This document shows positions 45,349-55,810 of a stretch of 64,000 bases of DNA, piece after piece. The DNA comes from Halichoerus grypus. Lineage: Eukaryota; Chordata; Mammalia; Carnivora; Phocidae. The notes beneath the pieces were generated by a model. The model saw nothing but the letters and a program-made list of their open reading frames with translations. It was not told where the DNA came from and made no database searches. The translations under genes were made by a program, and so were the position numbers. The stretch's first letter is position 1. Each line of letters begins with the position of its first letter. The stretch spans positions 85,354,754 to 85,418,753 of the forward strand of contig NC_135721.1 in assembly GCF_964656455.1 (NCBI RefSeq), written 5' to 3'.

Positions 45349-45585
45349 GGGCGCCGGCCAGGGTGGGGGGCTGGGAGACAATGGCTCAGTCAGGTTAGGC
45401 GTCTGACTTTTGATTTCCATTGGGGTCATGATCTCAGGGTGGTGAGATCAGCCCCACTTCGGCTCCATGCTCAGCAGGAAGTCTGCTGAGATTCTCTCCC
45501 TCGCTCTCCTTCTGCCCCTCTCCCCTACTCACACGCTCTCTCTTTCAAATAAATAAATAAGTCTTAAAAGAAAAGAAAAGAAAAG
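45349..45585 (+). mobile_element. CAN-SINE with an altered, longer head
   Basis: The head reads ggggcgcc, then about 26 extra bases that are G-rich (ggccagggtggggggctggg type), then atggctcagtcagg. The remaining body is the older type (gtctgacttttgatttccat). The tail carries five AAAAG-type units (45566-45588). The duplication aaaatctactctcag (45334-45348) and aaaattcactcttag (45586-45600) shows the extra head bases were inside the element when it inserted or arose within it later. Confidence 0.9.
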
Positions 45586-45618
45586 AAAATTCACTCTTAG
45601 TTATTCACATCCCTAGGT

Positions 45619-45809
45619 CAGTAGTTCTCAAAAGTATGTTCCCTGGACCTGCAGCATTGGCATAATCAGGAACTTGTGAGAAATACAATTCCCGAAGCCC
45701 ACTTCAGACCTACTGCCTCACACACTCTAGAATGGAGACTACCTACAATTGGACGTCTTTAATAAGACTTACAGGTGATTTTGAGACACCCTAACTTTAA
45801 GAATCACTT
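45619..45809 (+). mobile_element. MER5A (hAT-Charlie derivative)
   Basis: Starts cagtagttctcaaaagtatg and ends ctttaagaatcactt, the terminal inverted repeats of MER5A. Internal 'ctgcagcattggcataatca', 'ggaacttgtgagaaatacaa' and 'cagacctactgcctcaca' match. An 8-bp duplication ccctaggt/ccctagat flanks it (45611-45618 and 45810-45817), as expected for hAT transposition. Confidence 0.88.
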
Positions 45810-45869
45810 CCCTAGATTAGACTTGTCAGTCTTTCACATGCATAAATTATCCCAAAATTATTAAACACG

Positions 45870-46000
45870 GATTATTCTGCCCCAGCACCAGAGACTTTCA
45901 GCAGGACTGGGATGGGGCCTGAGAATTTGCACTTCTGAGGAGTTCTCTGGCGATCTGCTCCTGGCGCATGCACCACACTCTGAATAGGACTGTCCTGGAA
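45870..46000 (-). repeat. MER5-type fragment, antisense
   Basis: 'actgggatggggcctgagaa', 'tttgcacttctgaggagttc' and 'tctggcgatctgctcctggc' are the reverse complement of the MER5A middle and end. It lies about 60 bp from a MER5A copy in the opposite orientation. Confidence 0.7.
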
Positions 46001-46034
46001 ACTCAGAGAACTCTTCCCAGAAAAAGCAAGTACT

Positions 46035-46365
46035 TCCTGATGTCTTTGACCTTATTCGTGCCATGTTGTTCAATCCTGGATGCCCTTTCATATCTTGTCA
46101 CCCGGGATCCTACTTAGTTTTCAACACTCATTTCAAAAACCATCCCTCTTTCGGAGTCTTCCCCAGGAAGATGGATGGACCCTCCCATCCCTCTATTTCC
46201 CCAGGACTGTGGGTACACGTCAGCGATTACACTCATGGCATTGTAATTATTTAAATCTCTCTCTTCCCCATATGCATTTTCTATCACTGCTCTCATAAGC
46301 TTGAAAGCACTTGGCCTTCAAAATATTTGTTGAATTAATATATGTATGAATTAGTGCATGTCAGG
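46035..46365 (+). repeat. L2 3' region, sense
   Basis: 'caatcctggatgccctttca', 'ttttcaacactcatttcaaa', 'cggagtcttccccaggaaga', 'cattgtaattatttaaatct' and 'caaaatatttgttgaattaa' follow the L2 3' third. Overlapping frames on both strands at 46063-46298 are within it and not coding. Confidence 0.65.
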
Positions 46366-46369
46366 CAAA

Positions 46370-47158
46370 AGAAAATTAATCTTATATGTATTCATGAAAA
46401 ACATTTTTCTTGTATGTTGTTTATATTATCACAATATTTGAGAAATTAAATGTATAACAATACACTAGGGTTTGTGCAGCTTCATTAATAATAAACATAG
46501 CCAAATTTGTGGATGACTGAATGCTTGACTGGTTAGATAACCTAAAAACTGTCATTAGTAATCTTATGGCATGTAGCAACAAGGGCTCGAAATGCTATTG
46601 TAATTCTATTAAAATAAGAGACGCTAATGTTTGAATAACTAAAGAAGAGAGATTATGTTGAAAGGCAACTTCTTAAGAATCATTACAAGTTAATTTACAA
46701 AGAGAACTACTGGAAAACTCCTCAATATTTCCCCCTTCTAATTTCCATAAAATAAACTGGTATTTGAGTGGAAGATGGATAGGGTCTGTAGCTCACATTC
46801 AATGCAAATTCAAGTCAATTCACGACTTAGTTTAAAATGGCTTGCCGGTTCACAAGTGGTAACATTACCTTGAATTTTATAATTTCATTATGTGTCATGT
46901 CATTACAGTTTTCAAATCAAGCATTAGAAAAGGCACAGGTTGCCGATAGTATTATATACCTGGGCCTTCTAAGAACTAACAATGAAAATACTCCATACTT
47001 CTTTTAGGCTTATTTTAATGACAACTTATGTTTATGATGAAATTATGATTCATACTTTGTGGTAGCAGATCTAACACGCCTCAACCTTTAAGAAGGGACG
47101 AAATACGTATGGTAAAAATTGCTAAAAGCATATAAAAGAAGCGGAGTGGGTATTGGTA
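46370..47158. other. Unique AT-rich DNA
   Basis: I see no gene or named repeat here. Confidence 0.5.
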
Positions 47159-47159
47159 A

Positions 47160-47255
47160 ACATATATTATTTCATTTATTCATTGATCCATTACACAATT
47201 TTTGAGTAACTGCCTTCTAGGTAGTGGGCACATAAAGATGGTTAACACATGGTTT
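47160..47255 (-). repeat. Probable L2 3' end, antisense
   Basis: 'ttcatttattcattgatcca', 'ttgagtaactgccttctagg' and 'tagtgggcacataaagatgg' match the reverse-complemented L2 end pattern. Confidence 0.5.
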
Positions 47256-47284
47256 TTGGAGGATGCCAGTCTATGCAAAAGTTC

Positions 47285-47460
47285 ATCAGTTAGTTACGGC
47301 AACAAACCGCAGTAGAAGTTAATGGCTTAAAAATAGCAGCACTTTATTACTTCTTACCGGCCCTCGGGTCTGCTGGGTGGTCCTTCATTTCCCGAGCGCT
47401 TTCCTGGTGCTGCTGAAGTTGGTGCGGATCCCGTGACTAATCCCAGGGCCGAGGTGTGGG
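47285..47460 (-). repeat. MaLR-like LTR remnant, antisense
   Basis: 'ttagttacggcaacaaaccg', 'agaagttaatggcttaaaaa' and 'agcactttattacttcttac', then 'gtctgctgggtggtccttca', resemble a reverse-complemented MaLR LTR 3' part. The sequence from 47360 on is unusually rich in CpG. Confidence 0.45.
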
Positions 47461-47515
47461 ACGGAACTCCCCGCCCACGACCGGGCAGGCCAAGAACCGA
47501 GTCCCGGGGGCAGTC
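47355..47515. promoter_or_regulatory. Short CpG-dense patch
   Basis: I count about 13 CpG dinucleotides in roughly 160 bases (for example accggccctcgggtct, cccgagcgctttcc, cccgcccacgaccggg). The rest of the window has very few. It is shorter than a standard CpG island and there is no gene or first exon in evidence next to it. The regulatory label is a possibility, not a finding. Confidence 0.35.
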
Positions 47516-47519
47516 AAGC

Positions 47520-48170
47520 TACCATTAATAAATGAGATTAAGGTTGGTAGTGGTGGAGGGACGGACACCGTGTGGTTTTGCAGGCAAAGCTAGCCACATT
47601 TTTAAAGGTAAGGTGGAGCACAGGAGCGTTGAATCACGTGCCGTGGCTAAAGTTAGGAAGTTCTGTTGCAGGGTGTAGAGTGGGGATAGCAGAGGGAGAA
47701 AGGCGGCAAGGTTACTTTATGAGAGGCTGGGGAGGGTGCGGTCTACCCTGCAACAGACAACGGGGAGTGACCTGAGGAGCTGTGAGCTTTACAGAGCTAT
47801 TTAGGGCTGGTGTAGGATTGGGGTTGAATTGCAACGCATGGACGCTTATAGGGCAGTGTAAATATTCTGACAGGAGATGACGAGCACCTGAATGCAGCCA
47901 AGGGCCTTATGGAAGAGCAGTGAGAACGTTGGGGATACATTTAGAAACTCCTGGTGGATCTTACTAACATCAGTTTCAAAGTCTTTATAGGGCCCCGAAT
48001 CAGATGTGTTGGGCTGAGTACTGAGAAAGAAGGAGAAATATTAAAGTAGAAACCACAAGGACTTCTATTTTGAAGGAAACAAGAATTTCGTCAGGATAGC
48101 TTAGCGCCTTAACCATTTTGAGAGCTGTAAACTTGATTTTCTGTATCTGTCGCACTTGCATATCTTGGAT
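47520..48170. other. G-rich unassigned DNA
   Basis: This stretch has a higher GC content than the window average and several gtgg/gagg motifs (for example 47541-47560). An open frame at 47572-47775 (+, 67 codons) has no recognisable content. Confidence 0.4.
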
Positions 48171-48179
48171 ATATCTTGC

Positions 48180-48760
48180 TCTGGACAGCCTGAAAACATG
48201 CCTGAGTCACCTGGCCTGGGGGTGACTTCTTCCTCCCTCAGGGCCACCACCCCCCTCCCACTACTGCCACCCTCCCCCCATCTGGAGGAGTCCTGCTCCT
48301 GGGATGCACTTTTCAAAAGTAAACCAACAAGCCCAGAGCCCACACCCAACCACATCCCTTGCTGAGCTCTCACGCTCTAGGCTCCTATACACCTGCCCTA
48401 ATTACCTTAAGGCCCGGTCTGAAACAACTGAAGAACACACCCCCCCACACCCCCAACCCCTGCCACAGGGTCTCTGAAAGCATTCAAATGACCTAATCCT
48501 AAACCTGCTGATTCTGCCTCATTTTTGTTCTCTTGCATGGGAACAAAGGCTCTTGCCCTCTGTTCCTCCCCTCTCCTCTGACACGAGACCCACCGGGGTA
48601 CTTTGCTGTGTGGCCCCTGCTCCCCAGCCCAGAGTGTTCCCCTCCTTTGGGGACCTGTGAATCATACACTAACTTCTGAATGGCAATAATCCCCTGGTCT
48701 GTGGGCCTTAGAATACCTCAAATTTGCTATTAAGCTGCTATATTGTAATACACTTGAATA
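48180..48760. repeat. C-rich block, possibly an LTR remnant
   Basis: C-rich text at 48215-48300 and 48439-48465, then 'gctctaggctcctatacacc', 'tgccctaattaccttaaggc' and 'acttgaataaaacacaattt' give an LTR-like composition with an aataaa motif near 48760. I cannot assign a family or find matching ends. The minus strand at 48215-48300 and 48439-48470 has several runs of four or more G. Confidence 0.35.
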
Positions 48761-48764
48761 AAAC

Positions 48765-50120
48765 ACAATTTTGAGGCAAGATTATTTTACTCTTGCTTTT
48801 ATTTTTAAAGGAAAGGCAGTTGTAGTGAAAAATTTTAAACAGAAAGGGAAAAGTTTGAAAGAGAGATAAAATAGTTAATATTCAGAACAAGGTCTTAAAG
48901 GAAGTCAGAAAAAAAAAAAAATGGAACAGGCAAATTAACCTTGGCAAGGGAAGAGACTTGTCATAAAAAAAGAATTTTGAGGTAGAGTGGGCAAGTTTCT
49001 CTAGTAGACTCAGGACTGCTGACCTTAATTTTTCTGTGAAGCAGGAAGCAAAGACATCTGGTGTGCGTGTGGGAGGTGCCCCGTGAAACTTGGAAGCATT
49101 GCAGAGGTGAATAGGGACAGAATGGGAGCTGCCAAGTGCATGGAGTGCTGTGAGTACCAGGGGCACGGTGGAGGTCTGATAGGATTATTCCGAGTTTGGT
49201 GGACCACAGGATTTCTGTGGGCCTAATGCTCTTTGAAAGCCTTTTGTAAAACTGATCCATATCATCACTGCTTGGCTGCTCTCTGCCTCAGTGAACCAGT
49301 CTGACTAATTGATGAGTAGGCATTATTCTGTCTATAATGGAGTTAGCCAAGGGACAATGTATGTGTGAAGTCTCATTTTACCAATGGCAGGCTTCCCAGT
49401 TGAGCGTATCAGAATCACTATTCAGAGCCCATGCACCCATTTTAAATTGAAAATAGCATTGTTAATGCTCTTCTGGGATGTATTGAACTTTACAAATAAA
49501 TAACCCAACGAGATACTGGTGTGGAGGAAGCGCACAGAAGCTGGGTTATTGCCTCTCTAGAATATACTTCTGTGAGCGTCCACTTCCCTCCAGGCTTTGG
49601 TCCCCCTTCCCTCCCTCTGATAACTTTTATGGTTTCCTTCTCTGGCTGCTGTCTCTCAAGCTAGCCGGTACTTGACCATCTCCAAGAGCTGCGTCTGGTG
49701 TCCGCTCTCCTGGGGCAGATTCTCCTATTCTGTTCAGTTGGGAAATAATTTCTTTTTTGGACTTGCAGGTTGCTCTGCTTCTGCCTCTTAAGCAGTTACA
49801 GAGTGCTCTCGGATTTCCATCATTTGCTTCTACCTCTCTTGTTGGAATAAGGATTTAAGAAAAAGGACAGGATTGTGAGTCATGGAAATCACTGATGTTG
49901 AGTTTCCAGAAAGTGCTTTCCGACCTTCCGTCTGAGTCTTGCTCCACCACAGTGAAGAGCACAGGACCTCACACACTATATGTGCTTGGTTTATTTTGGA
50001 GGGAAGTATATTCCATAATCACAATAATACAATGCTTTCATATTTCCTTCTGGTGCTGGCTTTACATTCACATGGCTTCGTTCATTTTTCTCTATGAGAG
50101 AGGTTTGGACTCCAGTTTTT
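48765..50120. other. Unrecognised DNA
   Basis: Overlapping minus-strand frames at 48882-49166, 48961-49260 and 49025-49207 share no protein family I know. An A run is at 48908-48920. Nothing else assignable. Confidence 0.4.
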
Positions 50121-50133
50121 AAGGTTTTATTTA

Positions 50134-50359
50134 GGGGCGCCTGGGTGGCTCAGTTGGTTAAGCGTCTGCCTTCAGCTCAAGTCATGATCTCAGGGTTCTG
50201 GGATCGAGCCCTGCGTCCAGGTCCAGCTCCCTGCTCAGCCAGGAGCCTGCTTCTCCTTCTCCCTCTGCCCCTCCTGCCCCCAGCTTGTGCTTCTCCCTCT
50301 CTCTCTCTGTCTGTCTCAAATAAATAAATAAAATCTTTTTAAAAAATAAAAATGGAAAT
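50134..50359 (+). mobile_element. CAN-SINE, full length, with a short internal gain
   Basis: A complete SINE with ggggcgcctgggtggctcag head. A short internal duplication (gtccaggtccagctccctg) lengthens the middle. The tail is aaatctttttaaaaaataaaaatgg. The duplication aaggttttattta (50121-50133) and aaagttttattta (50360-50372) differs at one base. Confidence 0.93.
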
Positions 50360-52471
50360 AAAGTTTTATTTAATCAATTTTATTGAATTATGATTTATAT
50401 CCTGCATAAGTTTATATACTGTATCCATTTAAAGTGTATGATTTGAAGGCCTTTATCAGAAATATACACATGTAAACATAGTCACAATCAAGATACAGAA
50501 TCTTTCTATCCCCTCTAAAAATGTTCTTTTTCTCCTTGGAATTGCAGGACTCCATCCATCCCAAGCCTAAGGCAACTGCTGATCTGCCATTTGTCACAAT
50601 AGATCTGTTTGAATTTTCTACAATTTTATACAAGTGGAATTATACTGCCTGTAGTCTTTTCTGCCTGCCTTCCTTTACCCACATAATGATTTTGAATTGG
50701 TCTCTATTATTGTGTGTAACAGTTGTCCATTTCTATTTGTTTTTAAGTAATATTCTACTCTATAGGTACACCTCAGCTTATTCATTCACGTTAGTAAACA
50801 TTTAGTGTATTTCCAGTTTTCGGCTATGACTATGTTGCTGTGAACCTTGGCATGCAAGTATTTATATGGATTGATATGTTTTTATATCTCTTGGACAAAT
50901 ATCTAAGAGAAGAATACTTGGATTGTATAGAAGATATTTACTTAAATTTTCCAAACACTTGCCAACAGTTCACCAAAATAGTTATACCATTCTGTATTCC
51001 TACCAGTAATATATGAGTGCTTCATATATTACTTGGCATTTTCGGTCTTTTAAAGTTTTAGCCATTCTAGTAGATATTTAGAGAAATCTCATTGTAGTTT
51101 AAATTTGCATTGTCCTGATTCCAAATGGTATTTTCTTGTGCTCAATGGACATTTCTATATTTTCCTTTGTGAAGTCTTTCTCCCATTTTAGTATTGGTTG
51201 TTTTTAACCTTCTATTATTGAGTTATAAGAGTTATTTATATATTCTGGATGCAGATTTTTTGTCCAGGATATGGGCTACACACATTTTCTCTCATTCCAT
51301 TCCCTGACTTTTCCCTTTTTCAATGTTGTCTTTCAAAGAGCAAAAATTACTAATTTTATTAAAATCAAATGTATTCTTTTTAATTCATGCTTTTTGTGCC
51401 CTCTCTAGGAAGTCATTTTACTCTCCAAATTAGTAAGAATTTCTCATTTCTCTTCTGTTAGAAGTTTTATAAATTTAACTTTTACATTTAGATTTATGGT
51501 GTATTTTGAGTTAATCTCTGTGTGTTATGTGAGAAAAGGGTCAATACTCTCTTTTTCTTTTCTTATATGGCTATCCAGTTGTCTCAACACCATTTATTGA
51601 AAGGTCTTCCCTTTCCCCCATTGAATTGCCTTGTCACCTTTGTCAAGAATTAATTGACCATATATGAGTGTATCTGTTTCTGGAATCTCAATTATGTTTC
51701 ATTAATCTATATATCTGTTTTCATGTGCAAATCACACTGTCTTAATTGCAGTAACCTTACAGTAATTCTTGAAATCAGGTAGTTTGTAAGTCCTTCAAAT
51801 TTATTTTAATGACTTAACTATTCTGGATCTTTTGCATTACCATATAAATTTTAGAATCAGCTCATCAATTTCTATAAACTGCATAGTGGTAGTTTGAATG
51901 TGACAGCCTTGACTCTATAGATGAATTTGGGGACAATAGACATCTTATAATAATGAATCTATCAATCCATAAACATGGTTTATTACTCCATTAATTTATG
52001 TCTTCTTTAATTTCTTTCAGCCATGTTCTGTTGTTTTCAGTGCTAATACCTTGTACATCATTTCTTATTCATTCTGAGTCTTTTAAGACTGTTCACAGAA
52101 TTGTAAATGTAATCGATTTCAAGTTTAATTTTCTCAAATTTTAGTTGTTAGTATATGAAACGCACCTGATTTTTTATTATGTACTTCTTATTCCGCATCC
52201 TTTCTCAATTTCTCTTGTTAGTCCTGGAGTTGAAATAAGACTATGTAAACCATCTTGTCCTCCATAAATAGAGATGGTTTTATTTTTCTTTTTCTCACCC
52301 TTCCATCTTTCATTTCTTTCTCTTTTTTTTTTTGTACTAACTTTGACTTCAGTTAAGGATCAAAGTGGTGAGAGTACACATCTTTGTCTGGTTCCCAAAC
52401 TGAGGGAGAAACATGTCAATAAGTCATCCCTGAGCATGATGTCAGTTGTAGATTTTTCTTAGATGTTCTTT

Positions 52472-52668
52472 TCTTTTTTTAAGATTTTATTTATTTATTT
52501 GACAGAGAGAGAGATAGCGAGAGCAGGAACACAAGCAGGGGGAGTGGGAGAGGGAGAAGCAGGCTTCCCGGTGAGCAGGGAGCCTGATGTGGGGCTCGAT
52601 CCCAGAACCCTGGGATCAAGACCCAAGCTGAAGGCAGACGCTTAACAACTGAGCCACCCAGGCGCCCC
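52472..52668 (-). mobile_element. CAN-SINE, young type, inserted in the L1
   Basis: A complete antisense SINE. The perfect duplication tcttagatgttcttt lies at 52457-52471 and 52669-52683, and the L1 text continues across it. The L1 was therefore already there. Confidence 0.95.
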
Positions 52669-52844
52669 TCTTAGATGTTCTTTATCAGTGGTCTTCTATT
52701 ACAATTTTGATGAGTTTTTTGATGAATTGATGTGGAACTTGTTAAATGTGTTTCTACATCAATTAAAATGTTAATATCATTATTCTCCTTTTTTTTTTTT
52801 TTTTAAGTTGGTGGATTCATTGATTGTTTTAAAGTTAGACCAAC

Positions 52845-53312
52845 CATAGCAAGTTACTCCAAAAGTTAGCACCTTCAAACAATGAACATTTATTATAGCA
52901 TCATTTTTGTGGTCAGGAACCCAGGCACTGCTTCGGTAAGTGTCTTTGTCTCAAGATCTCTCATGAGGATTCAGTCGAACTATTGTTTGGGGCTGTGGTC
53001 TCATCTGAAGATACAACTGCAAGACATGGCCTCTTTTCCTCATGGGCTATTGTGCTGACGGTCTGTTCTCACTAGCTGCTCTTTGCCAGAGGAATGCCAT
53101 GATACGACAGCTAGCTTCTCCAAGAGTGATTAGTCCAACAGAAAGACAGAATGGCAAGACAAAACTGTAGACTTTTTAGTAACCTAATATCAGAAGTTAA
53201 AAATGAGTCACTGAGTACAGTCCACACTTAAGAGGAGATTATAGGAACCTGAATTTCAGAAGGCAGCGGCCATTTGGAACCACCTCAAAGCCTGCCTACA
53301 ATACTTGGATTC
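52845..53312 (-). mobile_element. MaLR LTR (MLT1-like), antisense, inserted in the L1
   Basis: Reverse complement of an MLT1-type LTR: 'gcaccttcaaacaatgaaca', 'tttattatagcatcattttt', 'gtggtcaggaacccaggcac', 'tctctcatgaggattcagtc', 'ggggctgtggtctcatctga', 'tcatgggctattgtgctgac', 'taacctaatatcagaagtta', 'ccacacttaagaggagatta', 'ccatttggaaccacctcaaa', 'gcctgcctacaata'. L1 text resumes at about 53320. Confidence 0.8.
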
Positions 53313-53524
53313 CTGGATTAAACCTTATTTAATCATGATAAATTATATATTTTACACATTGTTGTTTTGATTTACTAACAATTTGTTAAGGAATTTTACA
53401 TCCCTGTTTATGAGGGATATTGGTCTCTAAATTTCTTATTTTGAAAAATCTTTGTCAGGTTTTTGGTGAACAACTTATGTCCAGCTCATAAAATGAATTG
53501 GGAATTATTTGTACCCCCGTTTTC

Positions 53525-53715
53525 TTTTTTTTTTTTTAAGATTTTATTTATTCATTTGAGAGAGAGAGAATGAGAGAGAGAGCATGAGAGGGGGGAGGGT
53601 CAGAGGGAGAAGAAGACTCCCCACTGAGCAGGGAGCCAGATGCAGGACTAGATTGCGGGACTCCCAGGACCTGAGCCGAAGGCAGTGGCTTAACCAACTT
53701 AGCTGCCCAGGCTAC
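53525..53715 (-). mobile_element. CAN-SINE, antisense, decayed head
   Basis: A SINE in reverse, with ttttttttttaagattttattta at the left and a degraded head at the right (agctgcccaggctac). A short flanking repeat ccgttttct/ctgttttct is imperfect. It is inserted in the same L1. Confidence 0.85.
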
Positions 53716-55449
53716 TTCCTCTGTTTTCTGAAATTGTGTAAGATTGGTGTTTCTTGCATCCTAAATATTGTATAGAACCTATCAGAAAACCAGAATTTAC
53801 AGAAAACCTAAAGTTTTCTTGGTGGGTGGGTTTTTAACTAAAAAGGTAATAGATATAGTACTATTGGTATTTTCTGTTTTATCTTTTGCCAGTTTTAGTA
53901 ATTTACTTCTTTAAAATAATTCAGTTCAATTCATTTCACCTAAATTATCATTTTATTGTCATAAAATGAATATCCTTTTAATATCTGCAGGATATGTGGT
54001 AATGTTGCCTCTTCATTTCTGAAAGTGACAGTTTGTGACTTTTGTCTTCGAGTTCTATCAGCTTGGTTTATCTTTTCAAATAACTAGCTTTCAGTTCCTT
54101 TGCTGATTTCTTTTGGTGCCCATTTTATACTTTACTGATTTATTTATTGTTTGATCTTTAGTCTTTTCTTTCCTCTACTTATTCTGGATTAATTCACTCC
54201 TTTTGTCACTAGCTTATTAAGTGAAAATGTAGTTCATTGGTTCTAGATTTTTCTTCTTTCCGAATGCACACATCAAAATCTATAGATCTTCCTCATTAGA
54301 CTGCTTTAGCTACATCTCATTAATTTTGAAATTCTATGTTTTCATTTTTATTCATTTCATATTTTCCAATTTCCCTTGTGATATCTTCTTCAACCGATAT
54401 ATTATTTGAGAAATGCTGTTTAATTTTCAAATATTCAAGTTTTTCTGAATATCTTATTTTCATCAATTTCTATTTTAATTTCATTGTAGTCAGAGAACAC
54501 ACTCAATGTAATTTCTTTTTTTTTTTTAATTTACTGAGCCCTGTTTTGTGACCTAGTATATGGTTTATCTTTTTGAATGTATGAGTACTTGAAAAAAATG
54601 CATGCTTTGTAGTTATTATATATAGTGTCCTATAGATATCATTTAGGTCAATGTTTGTAAATAGTGTCCAGATTCTCTGTCTCTGCTGTTATTTTATCTT
54701 TTTAAGTCAAACTGACCTGGTTATTATCTGCCATTATGATTGCAAAAATCTATCAGTTTTTGCTTCATGTACACATTTATGACTGTTTTATGAAATATCT
54801 CTTTTTATCTCTGGAAATGTGCTTTGTCTCCAAGTATACTTTACCTGACATTAATATATCCATTCTACCCTTCTTTTACTTGTTGTTTACACAGTACACC
54901 TTTTTCAATTCATTGATTTCCAAATTATCTATTTCTTTATATTTTAAAGTTTATCTTTTTATAAATAGTAGACTGTTTCTTGGACCTTCCTTTTTATACC
55001 CATTCTGAAAATATCTGCCTTTTAATTGGAGTGCATAATCCATTAACATCCAATGTAATTATGATGTTTTGTGTTATATCTTTTATTTAATTATTTCCTG
55101 TTGTCCACTTTGTCATTTGTTCCTCTTATCTCCTCTTCTTTTGGATTAGATTTTTTTTTTAATTCAGCTTTATTCACTGGCCCTTATTGGTATTGTCTGA
55201 GTTGGTGATGTTTTTCTTTTAAGCACTTTGAAAATGCTTACATTTTCTTTGGCCTCCTATAGTTTCTGATAAAAAGTCTGCCATCATTGGAATTATTTTG
55301 CCTTTTAAACATTATGTCATTTTTCTCTGGAAACTTTCAAGATTTTCTCAAAAAAGTTTAAAAAAAATTAAAAAAAAAGATTTTTCTCTTTATCTTTAAT
55401 TTTCACTAGGTTGACCAAAATGTGAGGTTTTCTAAGCTTCTTCAATGCA

Positions 55450-55636
55450 GATTTGGTATTATATATAGATCCTACAGAACCTTAAAGAACTAATAGAATT
55501 GAGAAAGGAGTACAATAAAATATGCAGCTAAGATTTAATGAAAGATACAACCTCTATATATGTCCTTTTCCCACAGCTGCAATTACTTGATTTCTTTTGG
55601 CTTTCTATGTCCCTACCCCACATTCCCCCAACATGC
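55450..55636. other. Unique DNA between L1 and microsatellite
   Basis: Nothing assignable in this short gap. Confidence 0.5.
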
Positions 55637-55638
55637 TA

Positions 55639-55655
55639 GAATATATATATACATA

Positions 55656-55690
<35 letters not shown>

Positions 55691-55765
55691 GTACATGCAT
55701 ATATATGTAATTTATATATGTATACATATGTATATATGTGATTTCTTTTTTTAACTTAATGAATT

Positions 55766-55803
<38 letters not shown>

Positions 55804-55810
55804 TTATAAC
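55639..55810. repeat. (TA)n/(TG)n compound microsatellite
   Basis: Alternating TA and TG units: a TG run at about 55656-55671, TA runs at 55672-55690 and 55772-55798, and interspersed atatgtat units. Plus-strand frame 55560-55754 crosses it and encodes Y/I/V/C repeats only. Confidence 0.95.

Larger units (their letters stand above)
50373..55440 (-). mobile_element. Long antisense L1 fossil (about 4.2 kb of L1 text)
   Basis: Antisense L1 runs almost continuously from the 3' UTR (50373) through ORF2 to 5' ORF2 or beyond. Landmarks are 'cctgccttcctttacccaca' (50667), 'tgccaacagttcaccaaaat', 'tttatatattctggatgcag', 'tcaacaccatttattgaaag' (51584), 'tagaatcagctcatcaattt', 'gtggtgagagtacacatctt', 'tatgagggatattggtctct' (53410), 'tgatttcttttggtgcccat', 'agttttttgcttcatgtac' type text (54750), 'tcaagattttctc' (55330). 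It is interrupted by SINEs at 52472 and 53525 and an LTR near 52845-53310. No long frame survives on the minus strand. Confidence 0.87.

Noticed and set aside
47540..47600. Possible splice acceptor (gtggttttgcag) near the CpG-dense patch
   Set aside because: The polypyrimidine tract is weak and no exon with a matching donor or long frame follows.
52274..52462. Plus-strand 62-codon frame
   Set aside because: It lies entirely in the antisense L1 fossil.
55560..55754. Plus-strand frame with repeated Y/I/V/C
   Set aside because: Encoded by the TA/TG microsatellite.
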